A DNA stretch of 64,000 nucleotides from a virus, in the IMG/VR virus record IMGVR_UViG_3300027733_000028, positions 1-64,000 of that record; one strand, 5' to 3'. Of the stretch, positions 27,333 to 36,072 are shown piece after piece (the first letter of the stretch is position 1; each line of letters begins with the position of its first letter). The position numbers were made by a program, and so were the translations under genes. The notes beneath the pieces are model-generated. The model was not told the DNA's origin. It ran no database searches and saw only the letters and a program-made list of their open reading frames with translations.

Positions 27333-27593
27333 ATGAAAGCTATTCCAAAATTTAATGAGTTTAAAACTGTAGGTATGAATGAAGCCCATGATAATGTTGA
27401 GCATTACATGTTCTTTAAGAATATCGAAACTATTAAAATGATGATCGATGATCTTATGCAAATGAATCCTACTGAAGTAGATATGCTTTTGAATAATGGA
27501 CACGATTGGGCAGCTGATCATATTGCATCTTCAAAAGATGATATTCAAGAAGTTACTGACTTCCTTAAAGGAGAAATAAAACAACAATCATAA
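27333..27593 (+). CDS. Small putative packaged protein
   Basis: 86 residues. The N-terminus MKAIPKFNEFKTVGMNE followed by A is a longer form of the capsid-targeting tag. The mature part (V-E-H-Y-M-F-F, then G-H-D-W-A-A-D-H-I and S-K-D-D-I) is a compact helical protein that looks conserved, with His and Asp residues that could bind metal. Function unknown. Confidence 0.6.
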   Translation: MKAIPKFNEFKTVGMNEAHDNVEHYMFFKNIETIKMMIDDLMQMNPTEVDMLLNNGHDWAADHIASSKDDIQEVTDFLKGEIKQQS

Positions 27594-27608
27594 AAAAAAC
27601 ATCTAAGT

Positions 27609-27965
27609 ATGTCACAAGATCTAAACGAAGGAACTCATCAAATTAAACGCAAATATGCGGAACATGGAGCAATCAATGTATATGAAAGAGGTCCAATCAG
27701 AAACAAAATTATTGAATTCGTAAAAAACAAACATGTTACGGAATCTGAACTTAAAGATTATGTTAAGAAATTAGCAGAAGATCGTGGAGCTGATTTTGAC
27801 TCTAACAAATGGTTCAAAAGAAATGAAAGATATTTTGAATCATATCAAAACCGAGGTCAACAAGTTTATACTCTTTCTAAATTTGGTCAACGAGTTTATG
27901 AGTATATTGTTAAAGCTCAAGCACAAAAACAAATCAACGAATCTGTTGGTTTATTCAAATTCTAA
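27609..27965 (+). CDS. Small winged-helix-like protein of unknown function
   Basis: 118 residues, basic. Helical N-terminal half (I-R-N-K-I-I-E-F-V) and a segment that could be a winged helix (S-N-K-W-F-K-R-N-E-R-Y-F, then V-Y-T-L-S-K-F-G). The protein begins M-S-Q-D-L-N-E-G and contains Q-I-N-E-S near its end, both possible prohead protease sites. DNA binding is a guess from charge and pattern. Confidence 0.5.
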   Translation: MSQDLNEGTHQIKRKYAEHGAINVYERGPIRNKIIEFVKNKHVTESELKDYVKKLAEDRGADFDSNKWFKRNERYFESYQNRGQQVYTLSKFGQRVYEYIVKAQAQKQINESVGLFKF

Positions 27966-27983
27966 ATAAAAATTAACATAAAT

Positions 27984-29009
27984 ATGAAATTACTTAACTT
28001 TAATGAGTTCATTACTCATCTAAATGAATCACAAGAACTTCTATTAGAAGCTTTCAATTCGAGCATTCTACAAAGCATCGTGACTAAACAACGTCAAGGA
28101 GGAATTGATAAGAAATTCTTTGATATGCTTTCTAAAAACTATGGTATTGCTCCTTCTGAAGTAACTAACCTAGATATTAATATCGTTCAACCTGCAGATG
28201 CTGCTAAATATGCGGCTGCAAATCCAAATCAAATCTTAATTTATTATTCAACAACTGAAAAGGAAAATCCTTATGTTTCCAAAGATGGTAAATATTACTA
28301 CGGAACAATTAAAGCAGATGTTCCTTTAGCTATCGTTAAAGGTAAATTATTCATGGGGTTATCTTATGATCGTTGGGCTTCCAAAGGTGGAAAAGCCGTA
28401 TATAAATTAGTTCCTGGAACCGATGCTGGTTCTTCATTAGGACTTGATAACAAACAAGGTAGTGGATATGGTTCTAGTGGAATCAATACCCTTAAGAAAA
28501 TGGCAGATATTTCTGATATCGTTTATGCCATCAATCCGGATACAGTTCCTTCATCTAAACAAACTAGAGATGATCGAAAAGAATCTAAATCTGGTGCTGC
28601 TGCTTTTATCGATGATAAACAATTTAAAGCGGACAATCAAGCTAGATATGAAGCTATTTTAAAAGATCGTGCTTCTAATGAAGATATTGATGCAATAGTT
28701 TCTGCCGCAATCGAAGAGCTTACTGCACAAATTAAAGCGGCCGTAGCTAAAAAGACCATGACCAAATATGGAGATATTCTTGTTGGAACTTCACCTAAAG
28801 GAAGAGAAGTTAAAATGAGTGATGCTGGTAATCATATGAGTAACATTCTTAGAGATTATGGTTATTATGCTCAAGGTAAAAATGATCAAGCTAAATCTGA
28901 AGAACGTTGGGGTGAAATGGACAAATACCAACGTGATAGATCTGCTCAATATGCTAAATCTATTAAAGACGCTTATAACAAGATTAGTACTTTTAATTAC
29001 GCTTGGTAA
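27984..29009 (+). CDS. Putative packaged protein of 341 residues
   Basis: The N-terminus MKLLNFNEFITHLNE followed by S fits the capsid-targeting tag; another L-L-L-E-A site follows nearby. The body is soluble alpha/beta with Y-Y-Y-G and W-A-S-K-G-G segments, a G-S-G-Y-G-S-S-G loop and a charged helical C-terminus. No family recognised. The relatively large size makes an enzymatic or toxin-like internal protein possible, but no catalytic motif is evident. The next gene begins one base after the stop. Confidence 0.6.
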   Translation: MKLLNFNEFITHLNESQELLLEAFNSSILQSIVTKQRQGGIDKKFFDMLSKNYGIAPSEVTNLDINIVQPADAAKYAAANPNQILIYYSTTEKENPYVSKDGKYYYGTIKADVPLAIVKGKLFMGLSYDRWASKGGKAVYKLVPGTDAGSSLGLDNKQGSGYGSSGINTLKKMADISDIVYAINPDTVPSSKQTRDDRKESKSGAAAFIDDKQFKADNQARYEAILKDRASNEDIDAIVSAAIEELTAQIKAAVAKKTMTKYGDILVGTSPKGREVKMSDAGNHMSNILRDYGYYAQGKNDQAKSEERWGEMDKYQRDRSAQYAKSIKDAYNKISTFNYAW

Positions 29010-29010
29010 T

Positions 29011-29517
29011 ATGCCATCAACTTCAATTGCACAACAAAGACTTATGGGTCAGGCTTACGCTCTCAAAACTGGAGAGCTTAAGTCTTCTGACTTAGATCCT
29101 AAATATCGAAAACAAATAGAAGATCTAGCCGCATCAATGACAGAAAAAGACCTAAAAGACTTTGCTGAAACATCACATAAAGGCCTACCACAAAAAATAA
29201 AAGAAAACTATAAAATGAATAAACACATACCTACGTTCGAATCTTTCATTAATGAAAACATTGATGTTAAATATTGGGCAGGATATAATGATGATGCTGG
29301 AGTTCAAGGACAAAGCAAACATTATTCAGATAAATCAACAGATTTTGAGGATACCTTTGAAGATGCTGTTACTGAATGGAACCAAGAAGCTGATGGTGAA
29401 AATATGATAAAAGGTGCTCAAATTCAAAAGATCAAGAAATTAGCACAAGAATTCTTCAAGAAAGCCGGTTGGATATCTGTTAATGTTGTCCAAGCAATGA
29501 TTACTCAAGAATCTTAA
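29011..29517 (+). CDS. DUF3008-like domain fused to a capsid-tagged protein
   Basis: 168 residues from the ATG one base after the previous stop (an earlier in-frame ATG lies inside the upstream gene and is rejected). Residues 1-66 resemble the small DUF3008 family (Q-Q-R-L-M-G-Q-A-Y, K-D-L-K-D-F-A-E-T, H-K-G-L-P). Residue 69 is an internal Met (ATG at 29215) opening a perfect tag, MNKHIPTFESFINE, then an ~85-residue domain. The A-rich sequence before 29215 looks like a normal start region of this phage. Either a natural fusion or two overlapping products from one frame. Confidence 0.6.
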   Translation: MPSTSIAQQRLMGQAYALKTGELKSSDLDPKYRKQIEDLAASMTEKDLKDFAETSHKGLPQKIKENYKMNKHIPTFESFINENIDVKYWAGYNDDAGVQGQSKHYSDKSTDFEDTFEDAVTEWNQEADGENMIKGAQIQKIKKLAQEFFKKAGWISVNVVQAMITQES

Positions 29518-29519
29518 TA

Positions 29520-29756
29520 ATGAAACCTATAAAAGAAAATACTTCTGCTGCAACACCTGCTTCTGTAAATGGAATGGGTGCTCCGGCATTGCCAGGTAAT
29601 CCTGGAACTCAAGCTGGATTCGTCTCACAAAAGACAGGATCCGGTGATATACCTTATTCGTTGGTTAAAGGCCAACCGAAGAAAAAGAAGAAATCCTCCT
29701 TCAAGAAATTTAAAGACTTCATTAAAGGAAGCGAGGAAGTTAGAACTGCCTTTTAA
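29520..29756 (+). CDS. Small protein sharing the N-arm motif of the major capsid protein
   Basis: 78 residues. Residues about 15-43 match the segment near residues 50-80 of the major capsid protein: V-N-G-M-G-A, then P-G-N-P-G-T-Q, then F, then G-S-G-D. M-K-P-I-K-E-N at the start could be a cut site. The second half is Lys-rich (K-K-K-K-K-S-S-F-K-K-F-K-D-F). Probably interacts with the capsid or DNA inside the head; not a known family. Confidence 0.6.
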   Translation: MKPIKENTSAATPASVNGMGAPALPGNPGTQAGFVSQKTGSGDIPYSLVKGQPKKKKKSSFKKFKDFIKGSEEVRTAF

Positions 29757-29791
29757 GTTAGCGGTCCTTAATAAAACAGAGAAAATGGACA

Positions 29792-30013
29792 GTGATAATT
29801 GTAAAACGAACATTCAACAAATTGTCTTGGAGGACGATTTGCCTGATCCTAGCAACATTCTTCAACCCTCTTGGATTCGACGCCTTATTCGCTTTGGTGA
29901 CGAAACTGACTGGATCTTATCTAATAACCGATATTATCTTCTATTCCATTTCGGCATTCTTTTTTGGTTTATATTTTTTAACCGATCCAAATAAAAAGTT
30001 TTCTACAAAGTAA
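29792..30013 (+). CDS. Small membrane protein, two segments
   Basis: 73 residues from a GTG at 29792. Two hydrophobic segments (about residues 17-35 and 46-62) with the positively charged ends expected of an inner-membrane hairpin, and W-R-T-I-C-L-I-L, F-N-P-L-G-F-D-A-L-F and F-G-L-Y-F segments that look like a real conserved membrane protein. A different frame with an ATG at 29785 (69 residues, to 29994) overlaps and also ends in aromatic residues; I prefer the GTG frame. Holin-like or envelope-acting function is possible but unproven. Confidence 0.5.
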   Translation: MIIVKRTFNKLSWRTICLILATFFNPLGFDALFALVTKLTGSYLITDIIFYSISAFFFGLYFLTDPNKKFSTK

Positions 30014-30021
30014 AATCCCAA

Positions 30022-30040
30022 CATATAATTTCATATAATT
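30022..30040 (+). promoter_or_regulatory. Paired CATATAATT motif upstream of dut
   Basis: Two copies of CATATAATT, at 30022 and 30032, ten bases apart, followed by ATAAAATCATATG with the dut start. The arrangement is nearly the same as upstream of gp41 (38977/38988). Candidate early or middle promoter or regulator site. Confidence 0.45.
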
Positions 30041-30050
30041 ATAAAATCAT

Positions 30051-30542
30051 ATGAAATTTCTAAAAGTACGTAATGTGAAGTCACCTATCCGAGGAACTTC
30101 AAGATCTGCCGGTATCGATTTTTTTGTTCCTGATGAATGGAATGAAGGTCAACCATACTCAATACCTCCAGGAGGCAGAGTTCTAATTCCCAGTGGAATC
30201 AAAGTAAATGTAATTGATGGTCATGCTCTTATTGCTTTTAATAAGAGTGGAATTGCCACGAAGAAAGGTATTGTCGTAGGTGCTGAAGTAGTTGATGAAG
30301 ATTACCAAGGAGAAATTCATTTACATATTATAAACACAAATCAACTAACCGAAACTTTCGGTGATAGTGCTTATGCAATAGATACTGGTTATGTAGACAT
30401 TATTCCAGGTGAAAAATTAATGCAATTTATTTTGCTACCTATTAATTATTCAATGCCAGAAGAAGTCGAAACCATCGATGATCTATATGATGGTGTTACT
30501 GAAAGAGGTGAAGGTGGATTTGGATCAACTGGATTAAAATAA
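30051..30542 (+). CDS. dut: dUTPase, trimeric type
   Basis: 163 residues with all five trimeric dUTPase motifs: A-G-I-D-F-F (1), N-K-S-G-I-A (2), V-V-D-E-D-Y-Q-G-E (3), P-G-E-K-L-M-Q-F (4) and R-G-E-G-G-F-G-S-T-G (5). It hydrolyses dUTP to dUMP and keeps uracil out of phage DNA. It heads the nucleotide/polymerase operon. T4 uses a different dCTPase/dUTPase (gp56); the trimeric type is common in other phages. Confidence 0.92.
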   Translation: MKFLKVRNVKSPIRGTSRSAGIDFFVPDEWNEGQPYSIPPGGRVLIPSGIKVNVIDGHALIAFNKSGIATKKGIVVGAEVVDEDYQGEIHLHIINTNQLTETFGDSAYAIDTGYVDIIPGEKLMQFILLPINYSMPEEVETIDDLYDGVTERGEGGFGSTGLK

Positions 30543-30555
30543 AAAAAAACAAATT

Positions 30556-30783
30556 ATGCAAAATCAAAATTTAAAAGGACCGAGTGTCGATTTATCGATG
30601 ACAACCGCTGTAAAATGTGAAGCTGAAGATTGTGAGAATGAACGTTTCCGAGAAGTATATTTGATTCGTAAAATATCATCTATAATTACCGGAAGTGCTA
30701 AAGATTCTTACATGCCAATACCAACTTTCGAGTGCACTAAATGCGGTCATATAAATAAAGAATTCACCGTAAAAACAACGTAA
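30556..30783 (+). CDS. Small zinc-ribbon protein
   Basis: 75 residues with C-E-A-E-D-C near residue 21 and C-T-K-C-G near residue 61, a likely four-Cys zinc site. Stop and the polymerase start are contiguous (taaatg). Small zinc-ribbon genes often sit beside phage polymerase genes; function unknown, possibly replication accessory. Confidence 0.65.
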   Translation: MQNQNLKGPSVDLSMTTAVKCEAEDCENERFREVYLIRKISSIITGSAKDSYMPIPTFECTKCGHINKEFTVKTT

Positions 30784-32184
30784 ATGATATTAGATATTGA
30801 AAACAATTTCAATGAATTAACCATTTCTTATTTCAATAAGGAAGGAAATATTCGTTTAAAGAAATATAAACTAACTGAAGAACAATGTTCCAATTGGCGA
30901 TTATGTTCTGAATCCGATACCAAGAAATCTACACAATTCAGGAATTGGGATGGAAAACCAGTAAAGAAAGTTAAAGATAAAAAACTTCAAAAATTCTCCA
31001 TCTATGAATTTATCAACAATTTAGAAGATGAAGATAAAGATGAAATTATCGGCTTCCATCTTCCTAAAATACAATCCGTCGATATTGAAACTGAAGTAAT
31101 TGATTCTTTTCCAGATCCAAATATTGCTCGAGAAAGAATCACCACAATTGCAATTTCAACAGAAACTAATAAAACTATTGTTCTTGGTTGGAAAAAGATC
31201 ACAAAAGAACAAGAGAAAGAAATATTCGATAAACATCGAGAATATCTGAAAAACTTCGGTGATTGGGATTTCAAATATATTTGTTTCGAGGATGAATTCA
31301 ATATGATGTATACTTTTGTTAATCAATTTATTCCAAATTTCTCCGTAATGATTGGATGGAATTTTATGAACTTTGACTGGAAATACATCTATAATCGTTG
31401 TAAAAAGCTCGGGATAGATATTACCTCGGCTTCTCCTAGTAAGAAAGTACAAGGTAATGACAATATCTTAATGCACGTTGGTATTATCGATTATCTTGAT
31501 ATTTATAGAAGATGGGATAGAACAGTAGCTATCAAAGAAAGCAATTCATTAGATTTTGTTGCTAGTGCTGTTTTAGGAACAACCAAATTAAAGTACAATG
31601 GAACTCTACAAGAGTTATACGAAAATGATTATGACAAATACATTTTATATAATGCCGTCGATGCTGCATTGGTGTCTTTAATACATCGTAAATTAAAAAC
31701 TCTTAATATGGTATTCTCTATCGGATGTATTTGTCGCGTTCCCATCTATCGAGCTTCCTCGGCTGTGAATGTTACTGAAGCTCTTCTTTGGAAAGGATTC
31801 TATAATCGAAATCAAGTAATTGCCGATGATAGAACCGAAAAAATCAAAGGATCTTATGAAGGTGCTTATGTTAAAGAACCTGAACCAGGAATGTTCAGAG
31901 CGGCAACATGTTTTGATTATGCATCTCTATATCCATCAATTATGCGTCAATACAATGTGTCACCTGAATCATTCTTACGAAAAGAATTAAACCAAGAAAA
32001 TCTAGAAAAATATCGTCAAGATCCCAATTTCGTTGTATCGGTTACCGGTGCAATATATGATAACTCTAAGGTTTCTGTGTTAAAAGAAATTCTAACCGAC
32101 CTTTATACTGAACGTAAAACGAATAAAAATCGTGGACTCGATATCGAAAGATCTCTAATTAAAATAAAAAAGAAAAATGCCTAA
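30784..32184 (+). CDS. 43A: DNA polymerase family B, N-terminal part (split gp43)
   Basis: 466 residues covering the N-terminal domain, the 3'-5' exonuclease (Exo I D-I-E-T-E near residue 100, Exo II N-F-M-N-F-D-W, Exo III Y-N-A-V-D) and the first half of the palm, including motif A, D-Y-A-S-L-Y-P-S, near residue 377. It ends in the fingers helix (L-Y-T-E-R-K-T, then K-K-K-N-A) before motif B. The missing part is encoded at 36242. The two halves total ~868 residues, close to T4 gp43 (898), and should assemble into one enzyme. The stop overlaps the nrdB start by eight bases. Confidence 0.9.
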   Translation: MILDIENNFNELTISYFNKEGNIRLKKYKLTEEQCSNWRLCSESDTKKSTQFRNWDGKPVKKVKDKKLQKFSIYEFINNLEDEDKDEIIGFHLPKIQSVDIETEVIDSFPDPNIARERITTIAISTETNKTIVLGWKKITKEQEKEIFDKHREYLKNFGDWDFKYICFEDEFNMMYTFVNQFIPNFSVMIGWNFMNFDWKYIYNRCKKLGIDITSASPSKKVQGNDNILMHVGIIDYLDIYRRWDRTVAIKESNSLDFVASAVLGTTKLKYNGTLQELYENDYDKYILYNAVDAALVSLIHRKLKTLNMVFSIGCICRVPIYRASSAVNVTEALLWKGFYNRNQVIADDRTEKIKGSYEGAYVKEPEPGMFRAATCFDYASLYPSIMRQYNVSPESFLRKELNQENLEKYRQDPNFVVSVTGAIYDNSKVSVLKEILTDLYTERKTNKNRGLDIERSLIKIKKKNA

Positions 32185-33181
32185 ACTATTCGAAGAACGA
32201 TTGGAGTACAAGCCCTTTGAGTACCCTGTGTACTATAATGAAGGATGGTTAAAACAAATGCAAGCATTTTGGCTGCATACAGAAATACAAATGCAAGGTG
32301 ATGTAAAAGATTGGAAAGAACACCTTCTTCCTCATGAAAAAAATCTAGTTGGAAATATTCTTCTTGGTTTCGCACAAACTGAATGTGCTGTTTCTGATTA
32401 TTGGACTGGAATGGTTACTAAATGGTTTCCTAAACATGAAATCAAACAAATGGCAATAGCCTTTGGTTCTCAAGAAACAATACATGCAACTGCATATTCT
32501 TATCTGAATGAAACTTTAGGTCTTGAAGATTTTGCTGCTTTTATGCATGAACCTACTATTGCTGCTAAATTCGAATATCTACTTTCAACGGAATCTGATT
32601 ATACTCATGAAGATCTAATAAAATCTCCTAAGGCTAGAAAAGATGCTGCTAAATCGCTTGCTATCTTTTCTGCATTTGCTGAAGGTGTTTCTTTATATTC
32701 ATCGTTTGCCGTTTTATATTCTTTTCAAATGCGAAACATGCTTAAAGGAATTGGTCAACAAATGAAATGGTCAGTAAGAGATGAATCACTACATTCTAAA
32801 ATGGGTTGCCAACTATTCCGTCATATGTGTGAAGAGTATCCTGAATTAAAGGAAGATGTTCGTTATGAAGTTGAATATGCTGCGAAACTTATGGTAGATA
32901 TGGAACATAAATTTATTAATAAAATATTCGAAGAAGGAGATTTACTAAATCTCAAAGCTGAAGATGTTAAAAACTTTATTTCTCGTAGAGCAAATGAAAA
33001 GCTAATGGAATTAGGTTACGATCCTATTTTAGAATATGATATTGAATCAGCTAATCAATTAGAATGGTTCGATCACTTAACTGGTGGAACTACACATACC
33101 GACTTTTTTGCTATTCGTTCAACTGATTATGCAAAAGCCGGTGAAGGTGAAGATTGGTCCGATGATGAACTATGGAATTAA
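32177..33181 (+). CDS. nrdB: Ribonucleotide reductase class I small subunit
   Basis: 334 residues. Metal ligands are visible in order: Q-T-E-C (first Glu), E-T-I-H 31 residues later, then A-E-G-V-S, then D-E-S-L-H. The tyrosyl-radical Tyr lies seven residues after the second Glu (E-T-I-H-A-T-A-Y), as in E. coli. It makes the radical used by NrdA. The first ligand is Glu where E. coli has Asp. Start lies within the end of the N-terminal polymerase gene. Confidence 0.92.
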   Translation: MPKLFEERLEYKPFEYPVYYNEGWLKQMQAFWLHTEIQMQGDVKDWKEHLLPHEKNLVGNILLGFAQTECAVSDYWTGMVTKWFPKHEIKQMAIAFGSQETIHATAYSYLNETLGLEDFAAFMHEPTIAAKFEYLLSTESDYTHEDLIKSPKARKDAAKSLAIFSAFAEGVSLYSSFAVLYSFQMRNMLKGIGQQMKWSVRDESLHSKMGCQLFRHMCEEYPELKEDVRYEVEYAAKLMVDMEHKFINKIFEEGDLLNLKAEDVKNFISRRANEKLMELGYDPILEYDIESANQLEWFDHLTGGTTHTDFFAIRSTDYAKAGEGEDWSDDELWN

Positions 33182-33195
33182 AAATTAAGTAATAT

Positions 33196-35004
33196 ATGGA
33201 AGAAAGAAAAGATAATATAAATCATCATGGAACCGAATTAGGTTGGGAACTCGGTGTAGATTTTCCTATGTGGGGAAATACCGAGATTTACGTAAAGACA
33301 ATATCTAAAGGATATTTGTTAAAAGGAGAGACTCCTAAAGATGCCTATTGGCGAGTATGTACAACCGTAGCAAAACGTTTAGGCAAACCAGAAATGGCTT
33401 CTAAATTCTTTGATTATATTTGGAAAGGTTGGTTAAATCTAGCTACTCCAGTTCTTTCAAATACCGGAACTGAACGAGGTCTTCCAATATCATGTTTTGG
33501 TATTGATGTTGCCGATTCAATTTTTGATATTGGTACCAAGAATCTGGAACTTATGTTGCTTGCTAAACATGGTGGTGGTGTTGGAGTTGGTATTAATCAA
33601 ATCCGACCTGCCGGAACAATAATCAAGAATAATGGAACATCTGATGGTGTCGTTCCTTTTTGTAAAATTTATGATTCAACTATTTTAGCAACTTCACAAG
33701 GAAGTGTTAGACGAGGCGCTGCTTCTGTTAATATTGATATTGAACACAATGATTTTTGGGAATGGTTAGAAATTCGAGAACCAAAAGGTGATGTTAATCG
33801 ACAATCTCTTAATCTGCATCAATGCGTTATTATCTCTGATGCATTTATGAATAAAGTTGAACAAGGAGATAAAGAAGCAAGATCAAGATGGACTGCAGTA
33901 CTTCGTAAACGACGTACAACCGGTGAACCATATATCATGTACAAAGGAAATGTTAATCGCAACAATCCTGAAGCCTATAAACAAAATGGTCTTAAAGTTT
34001 ACATGACTAATATTTGTTCAGAAATTACTTTACATACCGACGAATCTCATTCATTTGTATGTTGTTTATCTTCTATTAATCTTGCTAAATATGATGAATG
34101 GAAAGATACTGATCTTATTTACACATCAACTTGGTTTTTAGATGGTGTACTTGAAGAATTTATACAGAAAGCAAAATACATGAGCGGATTTACCAATTCT
34201 GTTAGATCTGCCGAAAAAGGAAGAGCATTAGGTCTTGGAGTTTTAGGATGGCATACTTATTTACAAGATAAAGGGCTTCCTTTCGAAGGTCTTCTTGCAA
34301 GATTCGAAACTCGCAAGATATTCTCTCAAATTAAGCTAGAATCTGATCAAGCTTCTAGAGATATGGCTAGAGAATATGGAGAACCACTTTGGTGTATTGG
34401 AACTGGAATGCGTAATACTCATTTACGAGCAATTGCACCAACCGTATCCAATTCTAAATTAAGTGGAAATGTATCTGCTGGTATTGAACCATGGGCAGCA
34501 AACGTATTTACCGAACAAACTGCTAAAGGAACTTTCATTCGTAAAAATCCTACATTGGAGAAATATCTTAAACGTATGAAACGTAATCAAAAAGAAGTAT
34601 GGGATCAAATACTTATTGATGGTGGATCGATTCAAGGTTTACAATTTCTAGATGATTGGTTCTTTCACCGAGATTCTTTGGTAAATAAAGAAAAGATCGA
34701 AACTTTATCTGATATTGAAAAAACCGAATTGATTCCATTCAAAGATGTATTTAAGACATTCAAAGAAATTAATCAATTGGAATTAGTAAAACAAGCCGGA
34801 TTACGTCAACAATACATTGACCAATCAGTTTCTCTTAATCTTGCATTTCCTACTGAAGCTACTCCTAAATTTATCAATCAAGTTCATATGGAAGCTTACA
34901 AACAAGGAATTAAAACACTCTATTACATGAGAACCGAATCTGTTCTTCGAGGTGATATTGCCGCTAAAGCACTCGATGAAAATTGTGCATCTTGCGACGG
35001 ATAG
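33196..35004 (+). CDS. nrdA: Ribonucleotide reductase class I large subunit
   Basis: 602 residues, shorter than E. coli NrdA (761) because the N-terminal ATP-cone is absent or reduced, suggesting loss of overall activity control. Active-site residues are present: S-C-F (first Cys), N-I-C-S-E (Asn, Cys, Glu), V-C-C-L (second Cys), L-Y-Y-M (radical-path Tyr pair) and the C-terminal C-A-S-C that passes electrons. It reduces ribonucleoside diphosphates together with NrdB. A terminator follows. Confidence 0.93.
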   Translation: MEERKDNINHHGTELGWELGVDFPMWGNTEIYVKTISKGYLLKGETPKDAYWRVCTTVAKRLGKPEMASKFFDYIWKGWLNLATPVLSNTGTERGLPISCFGIDVADSIFDIGTKNLELMLLAKHGGGVGVGINQIRPAGTIIKNNGTSDGVVPFCKIYDSTILATSQGSVRRGAASVNIDIEHNDFWEWLEIREPKGDVNRQSLNLHQCVIISDAFMNKVEQGDKEARSRWTAVLRKRRTTGEPYIMYKGNVNRNNPEAYKQNGLKVYMTNICSEITLHTDESHSFVCCLSSINLAKYDEWKDTDLIYTSTWFLDGVLEEFIQKAKYMSGFTNSVRSAEKGRALGLGVLGWHTYLQDKGLPFEGLLARFETRKIFSQIKLESDQASRDMAREYGEPLWCIGTGMRNTHLRAIAPTVSNSKLSGNVSAGIEPWAANVFTEQTAKGTFIRKNPTLEKYLKRMKRNQKEVWDQILIDGGSIQGLQFLDDWFFHRDSLVNKEKIETLSDIEKTELIPFKDVFKTFKEINQLELVKQAGLRQQYIDQSVSLNLAFPTEATPKFINQVHMEAYKQGIKTLYYMRTESVLRGDIAAKALDENCASCDG

Positions 35005-35025
35005 TAAAAACTAATTAACATATTT

Positions 35026-35054
35026 AAGGGATTCATTTTTATGGATCCCTTTTT
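35026..35054 (+). terminator. Intrinsic terminator after nrdA
   Basis: AAGGGAT (35026-35032) pairs with ATCCCTT (35045-35051) around a 12-base loop, followed by T residues. CATATAATT starts directly downstream, as if the next unit begins here. Confidence 0.8.
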
Positions 35055-35063
35055 CATATAATT
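35055..35063 (+). promoter_or_regulatory. CATATAATT motif
   Basis: Single copy immediately after the nrdA terminator, four bases before the ATG at 35068. Same word as upstream of dut, gp41 and gp44. Confidence 0.4.
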
Positions 35064-35067
35064 AAAT

Positions 35068-35280
35068 ATGGCGATATTACATCATTTAAGTAAACCTAAA
35101 TCTAGACAAGATATTGTCTTTGAAGAAGATCTAGCAATGGATTCAGATGGATGGTTCATTCGAGTAAAACACATAAACAAAAAAGACGGATCTACCGCTA
35201 GTTCATCGTGTATTATACTCAAAGATATGGAACAATGGCTAAATACTTATATCCGAGATGGATATGCAGAGCTTACTTAA
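35068..35280 (+). CDS. Small protein of unknown function
   Basis: 70 residues, mixed charge. Contains D-G-W-F-I-R-V-K-H and S-S-S-C-I-I-L strands and a terminal helix. Looks like a small beta domain. Lies between nrdA and the clamp gene inside the interval that splits the polymerase. Not recognised. Confidence 0.6.
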   Translation: MAILHHLSKPKSRQDIVFEEDLAMDSDGWFIRVKHINKKDGSTASSSCIILKDMEQWLNTYIRDGYAELT

Positions 35281-35320
35281 TAATCAAATCAATCATAAAA
35301 TAATAAACAAATCAATAAAA

Positions 35321-36067
35321 ATGAAAATTAAAATCACGAAAATTTCCGTTGCAAATTTATCTATGTTAGTAAGGAAAATGTTGCTAATGGACAATTCAAT
35401 CTATTTGAATTTTGATAGTGAAAGAATTTGGTCAGATGTTTATACTCCAACAAAGGATGTTGTAAAATCTAATTACCTTCCAATCGCCAGCGTATTTGAA
35501 TTTGAATCACCAATAACACAACCAATTAAGTTATCGTTCTATTCAGGATCTAAGCTACTCGAATGTTTAAAATATTTTGATGCACATCATCTTTCTGCCG
35601 AAGTATCTTGCTTCGAAGATATGGAAGATAAACTAATCTATGCAGATAAAATCATTCTACAAGATCAAAAACTAAAAATTGAAATTGCCTGTCAAGATAT
35701 TTCTTTAGGATTCACTTCAATGACTCCAGATCAAACCATTCGAGCATTTGATCTTGGTAGTGAAGAATTCCAATTTATCTTAGCCGCTGAAGACTTCAAT
35801 AAAATTGTATCTTTACAAACAATGGATAAGGGTGAATTACTATCAATTTATTCCGACGAACAAGGTGTACATATCAAAAATGAAGGATTTGATATTATCG
35901 TAGATGATCGAGTAAAAATCAAATCTACTCCAAAAAATATCTTCAAATCTTTTCTATCTAGAATTGATAAAGAAACTTATCGCATCCATGTTTGTTCTAA
36001 TAAATTAATTCTTGATTCAACTGAAACAAACACAAAATTAGCTCTAAACCTAGCAATAACAGAATAA
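35321..36067 (+). CDS. 45: Sliding clamp, gp45-like
   Basis: 248 residues from the ATG at 35321 (T4 gp45: 228); an in-frame start at 35258 lies within the preceding gene. The pattern of alternating strands, a helix with S-G-S-K-L-L-E-C-L, and a mid-linker fits the two-domain clamp fold that forms a trimeric ring. It tethers the polymerase and, in T4, also activates late transcription with gp33 and gp55. Sequence identity is low, so assignment also uses the context between polymerase halves. Confidence 0.65.
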   Translation: MKIKITKISVANLSMLVRKMLLMDNSIYLNFDSERIWSDVYTPTKDVVKSNYLPIASVFEFESPITQPIKLSFYSGSKLLECLKYFDAHHLSAEVSCFEDMEDKLIYADKIILQDQKLKIEIACQDISLGFTSMTPDQTIRAFDLGSEEFQFILAAEDFNKIVSLQTMDKGELLSIYSDEQGVHIKNEGFDIIVDDRVKIKSTPKNIFKSFLSRIDKETYRIHVCSNKLILDSTETNTKLALNLAITE

Positions 36068-36072
36068 AAATT

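Noticed and set aside
28858-29010. ATG at 28858 as the start of the DUF3008-like gene
   Set aside because: It lies deep inside the previous gene; the ATG at 29011 begins exactly at the DUF3008-like domain.
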